Source of the DNA: Anaeramoeba flamelloides
Lineage: Eukaryota > Metamonada > Anaeramoebidae
Assembly (NCBI GenBank): GCA_027625915.1
Contig: JANTQA010000051.1
Coordinates: 7,068,501 to 7,132,500 of the forward strand
DNA: 64,000 nucleotides
Direction of reading: 5' to 3'
Below, piece by piece: positions 23,966 to 33,926 of this stretch. Each line of letters opens with the position of its first letter. Within the stretch, counting starts at the first letter, position 1. Made by a program: the position numbers and the translations under genes. The notes beneath the pieces were generated by a model. It was not told the origin of the DNA. It saw only the letters and a list, made by a program, of their open reading frames with translations, and did not search any database.

Positions 23966-25212
23966 ATCACATTTTTTTTTCTTTTCAGTAAATTATTTTT
24001 AAACCTAAAGACTTGGTAGATAATTTTTTTTTTGAGTTCTGAATTATTCAAATTTCTATTAAAACCGATTTTTCTTTAATAAATATCGATAATCTCTGAA
24101 GGTAAATTAAACCCGATTTTTTAAAAACAAATAAACAAAATCAAGATAAATAAAAAATCAAAAAAAATCAAAAAAAAAAAAAAGAATGATAAAAATATTA
24201 CATTTGTCAATCAACTTATTATAAAAATCCAAATCTAAATGAACAAAATAAGCTCGAAACCTTGGAATTGTGGATATTCTAACCAATTCTAATTTTGTGC
24301 CTAAAATCTCTTTGTTATAATATTTGATTTTTGTTGTTGTGTGGTAAGAATTGAAATCAGAAATTAGACAATCTAGATTTTCCCAATGTCCTATATCATT
24401 TATTTTCTCAAATTTTGAACATTTTATTTTAATAATATATTTATCTAAATTTTGTGAATCGAACCTTTTTAATTTGGTTTTTGAGATTGCAATAATGTCT
24501 TGAATTTGGTAGACTTGATTATTTTTTTTTCTTTTAAAGAATTCATATTTTTTATATTTATTTTTATTATATATAATCATATTACATTTGAAATAGAAAA
24601 CGTGTATATCGGTTTTAATAAATTGAAAGTTTAAAGGTAGGTATGAATTCAATTGCAAATCTACCCTTTTAAACAATTTTGGGGTGGTGTGATTTTTTAT
24701 CATTGACAAAATGTTTTAGAATACATTTATTATTTTTTATTCTCTTGTTGTTTTTAAAGTGATTATTATATTTGAATATGTTTTCATCAATTCCAATTTT
24801 TTTTATTATTTTAAAAAATTTATTTAATATAAAACAAAATTTATCTTTTATGTCACTATTTAACGATAAAATTGCCATAAAAAATGGGAAATCTTCTTGG
24901 AATTTCTCGATTAAATTGTGCGTTTCTGATGTTAAATGGCTATTTTTTACCTTTTGTTTAAATATATGAAATTCTTTTTCAAAAAGTTGATTTAAATTGA
25001 TAATTTTTAGTTCATACTTTAAAATGGTATACGTGTTGTTTTTCCAGTTGGTGATTTTATTATTTTTTTTAATATGGTGATGTTTTGATTCGCCATAGAG
25101 TGCGTTTATATTATCAATATGTCCAAATTTATTTAAGTATGTGGGAATGTGTTTTAAAGTATGAACTTTTAAAATTTTGAAATGATTAAAATAATTATTT
25201 CTTAGGATTTTA

Positions 25213-25214
<2 letters not shown>

Positions 25215-25256
<42 letters not shown>
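25215..25256. repeat. (TTA)n trinucleotide run coding poly-Asn
   Basis: About 14 repeats within the transposase gene, read as asparagines on the minus strand. Confidence 0.9.
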
Positions 25257-25260
<4 letters not shown>

Positions 25261-26135
25261 TCTTGATATTTGAGATGATTTTTATATGAAAAGCAGATAT
25301 TAAGTAGTTCTAAGATTTTTTTAATTTTATTATTAATGAGTTCTTTAATCATTTTAACTTGTTTGGTAAAGTGTAATAAAATTTGTATATCAAGTATAAT
25401 ACTAAATAACTCGAGAAAATTCTTTATAATATCAAAATTTTGATTTTCATATATTTTCAAAATTTGAAGTTTAAAAGTTTGTTTATAATTTATTATAAGA
25501 TCAAAAAATACGCTAAAATAATAACGAGAAAAATATTTTCTATCTTCAAATCTTTTATGATTAAAACTGTTAAAAAAATTCTTTGTTCTTGAATGGTTGG
25601 TTTCGATTTGAAAGAAATAATTATTTTCAAAATAATTAGCTTGCTTTAGCCACTCTTTTGGTTTGATGATATTTTTGAAGGAATTTTCTAATCTGATTAA
25701 GATTCCCCCATAAAAAAATATGTCCAAATTCCCCTGGAAAAGTAGTTACTATATGAATATTTAAATTCCAAATTTCAGACTTGAGTGAAATATATTTTAC
25801 GCCTGTGTTCTTTTCTAAATTTTCTCTTTCTTTTTTATTATTTATTTTTTTTAGTTGTTCTTGATATTTTTTATAATATAAGTTATCTTTAAGAAGAATA
25901 TTATCCTCATTATTCATAATCCAATCATCGCGAGTTTGAGTACATTCAATACAAGAATTTTTAGTTTTACCGCCTGCCTTTTTTATTCCTAATAATTTCG
26001 CCTTTTCTTCAAAATCAGTAATCCATATGATTATTGGGGTAAAAACCATTACTTCTTCATTTGAAGACATTTTAATTTTTATACCTTTCTCTAGTTTTTT
26101 TAAATCGTTAATTATTGGTGATAAATTTTCATATA

Positions 26136-26335
26136 CAGTCAGTTTCACTTTTAAGGCACAAACTTTCAACGAAATTTAAGGCACAAAAAAAAATCTCAAA
26201 TTAAGGCACAAAATTCAAATTCTAGTAAAATAAATTGTAAAAAAAATAAAATTCCAAATTTTGTGCCTTAATTTGAGATTTTTTTTGTGCCTTAAATTTT
26301 GTTGTAAGTTTGTGCCTTAAAAGTGAAACTGACTG
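26136..26335. repeat. MITE family A, copy A9 (inside the transposase gene)
   Basis: A 200-bp palindrome with TA flanks and three TTAAGGCACAAA motifs per arm. It is one of the best preserved copies, which suggests recent insertion. Confidence 0.93.
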
Positions 26336-27668
26336 TAAATTCTTTGTTCCTGGAATAAAAGTTATTGGGAAGTGTGAATTTTCTAATTTTCGAGTTTTTC
26401 TTTTTTGAGAAGCAAATGTTAAGTAAATCCGATTTAATACCGTGCTTTTTTGTGTTTCTAATGAACTGTTAAATTTAAAATCATCTGAGTATATTATTAA
26501 AGGGAGAATAATATGGTTTTTTCCATCTTCTACCGTTTCTGTTTCATCTATTAATTTTTGGAACTGTAAGTCAAATTGGTCATACTTTGTTTTATTTTTT
26601 GAAAAACAAAAAACCCTTTTCTTTGTAGATCCAGTTAACAATATTTTTTTTTCTAAAGTCCCAATAAATTTTAAATTTTTAAATATTTTTTTCAACTTCA
26701 GAAATTTTCTGATTGGTGGAGATATTGGTGATAATTCATACAAAGTTTGATTTTGTTGAAATTTAATTTGTTTGTTTATAGTATATTGTTGAAGAATTGC
26801 AGTATGTTCCAATTTTTCATTTTGAAAAAAGGAAATAATCACATAAAAATCATCGTTTTCTTGAAAAATTGAACCCAATTTAAAAAGATTATTATCCACA
26901 CTTAGCCATCTCTTTGAGAAAATTGTTGAATAGCACCAGTGTTCCCCGTTCCAAAGTTCATTCATTTCTTTTGACAGGATTCCTGAATCAACATGACTTA
27001 GTTTATCTGTAAAATATTCTGTTGAAAGGAGGCGTTTAATCCAATTACTGGGCTTCATATAAAATTCAGTATTTGGTTTTTTAGATAAGCAAGATCGATG
27101 AAATAATTTTTTTTTGAAGATTAATAAAGTATTTTATTGCAGATTTTGAATAGTATTTTTGGTTATTCAAAAATATGTTAATATTGTTTCTGAGGCAAAT
27201 CTTACTCCAATGATAGTAAAGTGATAAAATGTGGTTACCAATTAGCCCAACATTTACTTCCGATGAATTATCTATTTCTAGAACACGTTTTCTTTGAATA
27301 GATGAGTTAGGAATATTACTTAATTGGGGTAAATTTCTCATATTTGGCAATTGTTCTGGATCAATAAATTCTCGATTTCTTGTGGTAGGGTAATCTGGGT
27401 CACATTTGTTGTCATCATCAATTGGATCAAAATGATCCATTTCAGTATTAACACCAATGTCAATTTCTTCAATTGGGTCTACTAATGCTTCATAATAATT
27501 TCCATCTTTTTGTTCCTGGGGGTTTGTGTTGTGCAAGCTAAAAATAGTGTTTCGGTACATTTGTTCCAACATTCTATCTTGTTGTGCGTGTTTCATTTTA
27601 CATCGGTTGAATGGGCGATAAGAACCATATTCTTTATAACAGCGAGGGCAAATATAATGTGACATCAA

Positions 27669-27779
27669 TAAATAAAAGCCAAATGTTAAAAAATGAATAA
27701 TAGGGGAAAATTTTGAGTTTCGAATAATGTTTTTGATGTTGTTTTTTTGTCACTTATTGGCAAAATTTGAAACAAAATT
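27669..27779. other. Transposase upstream flank
   Basis: A short gap between the transposase start and the minisatellite. No inverted terminus matching the 20.3-20.5 kb side was seen. Confidence 0.4.
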
Positions 27780-28850
27780 AAGAATTAATTCAGGATCGAA
27801 GTCAAAGGTTTTTTTGAAAAAAATTCATTCACTCCCTTTTTAAAAACCAATAAAAATTCAGCAGGAAACATTTGTTCAAATGTTAAAGGGTTGCTTGTTC
27901 TGGATCGATGTCAATTTTTTTACCAATAAAAAATTGATAAACACTTTTAAAAAAACCTTTGGAGTTTTATGAGGAACTGGTTAGAATAAGAGTGGAGGAA
28001 ACTTTTGGTTCAACATTTTAATGTCATTCAAGATCGATGGCAAACTTTTTTAGGTAATGCAATTTGGGAAACCTTCTTTGAAAAACTTTTTGGGTTTTGG
28101 GATGCTAGAATAATTCAGCAGGAAACATTTGGTTCAGCATTTCAATGTCATTCAAGATCGATGACAAACTTTTTCAGGTAATACAATTTGGGAAACCTTC
28201 TTTGAGAAAATTTTGGGTTTTGGGATGCAGGAATAATTCAGGAGGAAACTTTTGGTTCAGCATTTCAAAACCATTCAAGATCGATGACAAACTTTTTCAG
28301 GTAATACAATTTGGGAAACCTTCTTTGAGAAAATTTTGGGTTTTGAACTGGTTAGAATAAGAGTGGAGGAAACTTTTGGTTCAACATTTTAATGTCATTC
28401 AAGATCGATGGCAAACTTTTTTAGGTAATGCAATTTGGGAAACCTTCTTTGAAAAACTTTTTGGGTTTTGGGATGCTAGAATAATTCAGCAGGAAACATT
28501 TGGTTCAGCATTTCAAAACCATTCAAGATCGATGACAAACTTTTTCAGGTAATACAATTTGGGAAACCTTCTTTGAAAAACTTTTTGGGTTTTGGGGTGT
28601 AGGAATAATTCAGCAGGGAACATTTGGTTAAACGTTTAGAATGTCATTCAAGATCGATGACAAACTTTTTTTAGGTAATACAATTTGGGAAACCTTCTTT
28701 GAGAAACTTTTTGGGTTTTGGGGTGTAGGAATAATAGTGGTGGAAACTTTTGGTTCAACATTTCAATGTCATACAAGATCGATGACAAAACTTTTTTAGG
28801 TAATACAATTTGGGAAATTTTTTTTGAAAAACTATTTGAATTTTTGGGTG
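27780..28850. repeat. Minisatellite, 124-bp unit with 371-bp higher-order period
   Basis: The landmark AGATCGATG occurs at 28031, 28155, 28278, 28402, 28526, 28651 and 28776. That is seven well-kept units spaced 123-125 bp, with two degenerate ones at about 27795 and 27905. Units at 28031 and 28402 share private variants (GAACTGGTTAGAATAAGAG before them and GATGGCAAAC), so the array has a three-unit higher-order repeat. Because 124 is not a multiple of 3, the open frame across it is not a gene. Confidence 0.93.
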
Positions 28851-29311
28851 CAACAGTTGAAATTGAGGAAATGTTTGGGAACGTTTAGAAATTTTTTGAT
28901 CTCAAAAGCCATTAACATATTCTTTTTATTTTTTATTTTTTCTTCTTCTTCATTCTGTTTTCATCAAACAAATAACTTGAATTTAAATACAAAACAATTC
29001 AAGCAATTTAAATCCATTCAAAATTTAGAATGGATAAAAACTCAAAAAATGATTAAAATACTTTTAAATTTTATTCTTTGTCATTATTTTTTGGCAAATG
29101 TTCTTTAATTTTTTTTTTTTTGAATCGAAGTAAATTGGCTGAATGGTTTTAAAATATTTTTTTCAAAAATAATTGAAACAGGTACAAACTGAATGGGAAC
29201 TAATTGGGGAAATGTAATTTCACAGAGACCGCGATTTTGGTAAAGCTCTAAAAAATCTTTTTTTCATTTTTTATTCTTTTATTTCCATTTCTTTTTTAAC
29301 TTTAATCAAAA
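28851..29311. other. Gap between minisatellite and small membrane-protein gene
   Basis: AT-rich sequence with no credible coding frame; it holds the 5' flank of the next gene. Confidence 0.5.
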
Positions 29312-29518
29312 ATGGATCAGGCAGCCAAAACAAGAAGGCTTTTAATTCTCTTAATTGCAATCCTCTTTTTTGTTTCGGGGCTTCTAATTAGAGAAGACAA
29401 AACTATAATGGAATTTGCAACAACCCTAAGTCGATCGTCTCTTCCAGGCTTTGGTTCAACAACACCAATCGACAAGAATTTGGAAATGGAATATTTTGCA
29501 GATCAGCTCGGGCTTTAG
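29312..29518 (+). CDS. Small single-pass membrane protein
   Basis: The protein is 68 residues long. After MDQAAKTRR comes a hydrophobic segment (LLILLIAILFFVSGLLI, about residues 10-26), then a charged REDK and a polar tail (SSLPGFGSTTPIDKNLEMEY) ending FADQLGL. Positive residues before and acidic residues after the segment fit either an N-in signal anchor or an uncleaved targeting sequence. Codon use is richer in GC than the flanks, which supports a real gene. No family is recognised. It could be the first exon of a longer gene, because the stop overlaps a possible TTTAG/GTTCAAG junction, but no continuing exon was found. Confidence 0.6.
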   Translation: MDQAAKTRRLLILLIAILFFVSGLLIREDKTIMEFATTLSRSSLPGFGSTTPIDKNLEMEYFADQLGL

Positions 29519-30390
29519 GTTCAAGGTTTGAATCATTTTGAATAATATTAAACAGAAATTGGTCTTTAAGAAAACAAAGAACCTTTATGTTTAAAAATAT
29601 ATCAAAAAAAAAAGAAAAAAAAAGAAAAAAAAAGAAAAAAGCAACTATGAATTCAATAAAAATATAAAAGTTGAAACGAACACCCAACTTTTTAAGTAAA
29701 GTTTGGAATTTTCTGTTTTCTTTGTCGAATTTTTTTCCTTTTTCATTTTGGAAACCCAAACAACAAAAAAATTTCCCAGCCTATTTACAGCCTAAATCAA
29801 TTTTTTTCTCTTTTATTTTTGTAACACTTGAACAACCCAGCCAATGGCCTTGTGGCAAAGTTGGTGTTTTATTCTTTATTACAAACACAATTTTTTTTTT
29901 TTTTTGCAAAACAACGAGTCAAAACACTTTTTCATTTTATTATGAATTTGAAGGACTACCAAGAAAAAAGAAAATCTTTAAAAGTTAGCTGAGGGCTTCT
30001 TTAAATTTTGGGTTTGTTTTTCTTTAACCCCAATAAAACTTTTTAAAAATCCTCAAAAAGAATAGTTTTAATTTTAATAAAACGAAATTTCTGAAAAATA
30101 AATTTCACACTACTGTAATGTAGCTAACCCGTCCAATCCATTCTAACCCGCAACAAAAATTTAACCAGTGCTCATAAAAGTATTGACACACTCATGAGAT
30201 AAAAGAAACATGTCAATAGGTTGAACACAACACACAAAAAGAAATAATGTTCTTTAATTTTTTATTTTATTTTATTTTGAAGAGAGGAAATTAATTTCCT
30301 CTTACCTCCGTTATTTTTTTTTTAATTTAAGAAATAAACAGAAAATTAATTTAATTTTCCGTTTATTTCTAAAATTAAAAAAAAAAACGA
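29519..30390. other. Gene-free stretch
   Basis: It contains A-rich runs at 29600-29640. A short palindrome lies at about 30310-30385 (AATTTAAGAAATAAACAG facing CGTTTATTTCTAAAATT) beside family E copy 2. No credible gene. Confidence 0.5.
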
Positions 30391-30499
30391 GGCACTCCAT
30401 GTTAGATTTTCCAGGACTCAAAAGAATCGAGCAAAATCTATGATTTAATTTTCTTAAATATTCTTTCAAATTCTGGAAAACCTAGGCACTCTACGTTAC
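30391..30499. repeat. Short palindromic repeat, family E copy 2
   Basis: The hairpin arms read GGCACTCCATGTTAGATTTTCC and an inverse ending CCTAGGCACTCTACG. It abuts the 3' end of the LINE remnant. Confidence 0.65.
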
Positions 30500-30504
30500 T
30501 TCCC

Positions 30505-31960
30505 TAATTTCTAAATTTTTGTTTAGAAATTCCAATAAAGAATCATAATTCTCTTTATCATTAACCAACGACAAAATAAATAATGATTCTTTATTTTGAA
30601 TAATATCAAAGACATTATTCTGATTATGTTTGCCAATTCGAATTAAATCTTTAATCCAAATTATTCGATTTTCTTCATAGAATGGACAGTACCATAAAAA
30701 ATTATCGATATCTTCAATAATTTCTAAGTCGAAATATTTTTTGCATAAATTGCAAGATTTTATTTTGATTTTATTCTTATCATAAACATTAGAATCTCTA
30801 TCAATAATTTGTGAAATTTTTTAGTTTTAATATGTAATTATAACCCTTCCATTTTAAATATTTTTTGTCATTATTTTTTTTTTAATTTATGATATAAACA
30901 AAAAATTTGTTTATATTTTATTTTCATTTCTCAAATTAAATCAAGAAAACCGCCTTTATTTTTTCCCGAATTTAAAAGAATTAGGTAAAATTTTATAAAT
31001 TTTCTGTTTATTTCTTAAATTAAAAAATCCGTCGTTAGGTTTTCCAGAATTTAAAAGAATTGAATTAAATCGGAGATTTTACTATATTCTTTTGAATTTT
31101 GGAAAACCTAGGCACTTGACGACACTTAACGGCACTACTGTTTGTTTATGTTATTGTTATTATACCTAATATTTTTTAAATATTCTTCAAATTTCTACCC
31201 ATAACTATTTATTATTAAGTTTTCCTAAATTGATTAAGATTCGGTTCTAATAATTTTAACTTTTCTACTTTCCAATTAATATTTTTGTTTTCTTTTTTTT
31301 TGCAATTTTAACTTTTTTGAGATGTGTTCTCTAAACCAAGAATTCCTAATTTCTTGTTGAGTTTAAATCTTCTTTTATATATTGAAATTCTGACTTGGTC
31401 TATTTTTGCTTCGGTTTTATAAATTATTCTAGGAGAGCTTGTATTAATTTTTTTAAAAAATTTGTGACTTTTTTATTTATCCAAATATCTATTGTGTTGA
31501 AATAATTTTGGATTAGATTGGAAATAACAAGACCATACAATAATTAGATTAATACCTATGGATTTAAACATTTGTGATTTGACTACATTGGGTATTTTTT
31601 TTTGGTTAAAAATTAGTTTTGATTTTTTTTTACTTTTTTACAGTTTTTTTGTAAATGTTTCTCTTTTTCAAGAAATAATGTTCTTTTCATCAATTTTAAA
31701 GAAGGAATTTTAAATTTTGAAAGATTTAAAGTTCTATTTTTTTTTTATATATTATTGATGGAAGGCGTATAAATTACACTTTAGTTATCCCTAGACCTAA
31801 ATTTCCTTTTATAAATTTAAGCGTGAAATCAGAGTTTTCGTGATTATTAAATAATAAAAATAATTTTCAACTATCGTTGCTAAAATAATCAATACATACT
31901 TTGGAAAACTTTATTCAAAATTAGAATCCGTGCTTCATTTTCCTCAGATTTCTAAACATT
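30505..31960 (-). mobile_element. LINE (non-LTR retrotransposon) remnant, 3' part
   Basis: Minus-strand translation gives, in order, the tail of a reverse-transcriptase domain (FTLKFIKGNLGLGITK, near 31830-31780) and thumb-like helices (KLIFNQKKIPNVVKSQMFKS, near 31615-31560). Next come NTIDIWINKKVTNFLKKLIQ and YKTEAKIDQVRISIYKRRFK. Last is the terminal zinc-knuckle region KSCNLCKKYFDLEIIEDIDN, followed by LWYCPFYEENRIIWIKDLI, at 30760-30640. The C-x2-C...C-P-x-Y-x3-R layout is typical of LINE C-termini. The frame breaks several times and a family E palindrome interrupts it at about 31030-31135. The piece lacks the 5' part, as expected for truncated LINE insertions. It is not active. Confidence 0.75.
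31030..31135. repeat. Short palindromic repeat, family E copy 3
   Basis: Arms are GTTAGGTTTTCCAGAATTTA and an inverse ending GGAAAACCTAGGCACTTGAC. It is inserted in the LINE remnant. Confidence 0.65.
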
Positions 31961-33926
31961 AAATGGCTAATGAAACCCTTAATAAAATATAAATAAAAAT
32001 GATGTTGATATCTTAAAGTTCTATTATGATAAAAGAAATTCTAAAAATGAAGGATCAATTATTTAGTTTTTATCTCAAAAAATAGAAATTATTTGTTAAG
32101 AAAAACAAATTATTAGAAAAACCATAATAAATATTTTAAAAAAATGGATTCATACTTTGAAAAAATTATATTTAAAATATAAAGGAATTTACCATCAAAA
32201 TATATTGTATCGTAGATATACTATTAGTTATTTAATTAAATGCTATATCAAAAAAAGAAGAAAAAAAAACGTAATGGATTTTATTTTAGATACTTTTTTT
32301 ATGCTCTGAATATGTGTATTTTGTTTCAATTCAATAATACTCAAAATTAATTCCTTGTGATTATTTTTTTTTTTAATTTGTTATTTAGAGATATTAATCT
32401 AACATGATCAGAGAAAAGATACAGCAATAAAAAATGAAGAATATTTTCTATTATTTCCTTCTCTTCATTTTTTTTTAATATTGGGGGACAAATTTATTCT
32501 AATTTAGATTGATTACATAGTAATATCTATAATAGCAATTCGTAAAAAATCCAAATTTTTATATTGTCAAATTTAATGATTAACTCAAATATCTTTGAGT
32601 TTCAAAGAAAGAAAACGTTTTTGATTTTTTATTCTTGTAAAATATTTTTGGGGAGTGTAGTAGAGTGACTTTCTTTTCGAGAAATTAACAGAATTGAGTA
32701 AAATCAAAGATTTTACTCTTTTTTTTTCTTTTTTTTCAACTTTGTAAAAGCTAGGCTCTATAAGGGACTCTACGGTACTTCTTGAAACTCTAAAATTGCA
32801 TTTAATTTTTTTTTATCTTAGCTATAATTGAGGCAAGATTATAACACAGAAGATAAGTTTTCTTTAGAAAATAAAATAAAAAATAATTATTTTTAAACAA
32901 AGACAAGAAAATGAGAATGAAAAGAATTTAAAACAAAAGAAAAAATAATACATATAAAAAAATATACAGATAAACAAGAAATAAAAAAAGTAAGAAAATA
33001 ATATAAAAAAAGTAAAAAAATTCACTGAAAAGTTTTTTTATCCAAAGATTTGAATGCGTTGGAGGTTTTTTCATTTTATTTAGTATTTGTTTCGATTACT
33101 ACCAAAATGTGTTTTAATAAAGAGCCCCAAATATTGACCAACTATAGATCAAACAAAAGGGTTACTTTATTAAGTTTTAAAATAGAACTTTATCAATAGG
33201 ATACATCTATTAAGTGCTTGGTTTTTAAGAATAACAATTTAATTTCAAAACTTTTTTTTGAGTTAATTTGCTTTTATTTATTTTTTATTATTGTTTTTAA
33301 GTTAAGTTACCCAAATCCAGTTTTCACAAAATACCGTTATGGGATATTAACTAAGCAATATTCAAGTTGTCCACAGTAACAACTCAGGAGATTGTACGGG
33401 AAGTCTGATTCATTTCCTTTTAGTTACTTCCAAATCAAATCAATTATCACTAGTTCTCTTCAGTTGCTTAAGCCCAGTTCGATTTCAGTCACTTCAGTAT
33501 AGTTCAGTTTACCTAAAATCGAATCAGAGCAAGGTTATCAATTCTTATAATGATCTTTTATTCGTTTTATCCCCCCAAAAAAAAAAAACATTAAAAAAAA
33601 AAAAAAAAAAAAAACCCTTTAAACATGAAGAAGAGGAACACAAACAACTTCAAAAAAGAAATTTGGAAAAAGTAAAAAGTCTAAAAAATAAAAAAATTAG
33701 ATTCTATTTTTTACAATAAACCAAAAAATATTTAATTTTTATATTTTACTTAAACCTTTTGGGTCCCATAATTTCATTACACTCTATACTATTGACTTTA
33801 AGTAAAAATATATAAAATTAGAGAAACAAAATGAAAATCGGATTTATGATGAGAAAAAAATAATGAAAAATCCAAGAAAAGAAAAAATGATGATTTTTTA
33901 AATTAATTGGTTTATTCGTTCAAATA
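31961..33926. other. Gene-free region
   Basis: It includes a family E palindrome at about 32652-32780. A slightly GC-richer stretch lies at 33360-33540, with no open frame or RNA fold that I can name. A and T runs are near 33575-33615. No gene is supported. Confidence 0.5.
32652..32780. repeat. Short palindromic repeat, family E copy 4
   Basis: A diverged hairpin with GTAGAGTGAC-type and GGGACTCTACGG-type ends around GAGTAAAATCAAAGATTTTAC. Confidence 0.5.

Larger units (their letters stand above)
24158..27668 (-). pseudogene. Tnp2/KDZ (Plavaka-like) DNA transposase, decayed
   Basis: The minus-strand gene starts at 27668. It has an N-terminal zinc segment (ICPRCYKEYGSYRPFNRC), an acidic linker, then the DDE core. 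Core motifs are ILPLIIYSDDFKFNSS, VFTPIIIWITDF, and the Cys pair NSCIECTQTRDDW. It also has LKHIPTYLNKFGHIDNINAL followed by GESKHHHIKK, as in the H..H..fG...E..H block of Tnp2-type enzymes. The C-terminal part (24158-24709) holds a small domain of the kind that follows in Plavaka-like proteins. Frame changes fall in A-runs near 27110, 25715 and 24695, and MITE A9 splits the gene at 26136-26335 (the empty TA site restores GTKN-LYEN). A (TTA)n run at about 25215-25256 codes poly-Asn. This copy is inactive unless the run-length changes are read errors. Terminal repeats of the element were not found. Confidence 0.85.

Noticed and set aside
28145-28360. 71-codon frame with a repeated peptide
   Set aside because: It lies in the 124-bp minisatellite, whose period is not a multiple of three, so the frame breaks in the next units.
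27780-28850. CRISPR-like regular repeat array
   Set aside because: The units are contiguous 124-bp tandem repeats without unique spacers, and the DNA is eukaryotic.
29835-29870. tRNA A-box-like string TGGCAAAGTTGG
   Set aside because: There is no matching B box or cloverleaf downstream.
29671-29988. 105-codon frame
   Set aside because: It has no ATG at the start and is rich in Phe/Lys from T and A runs.
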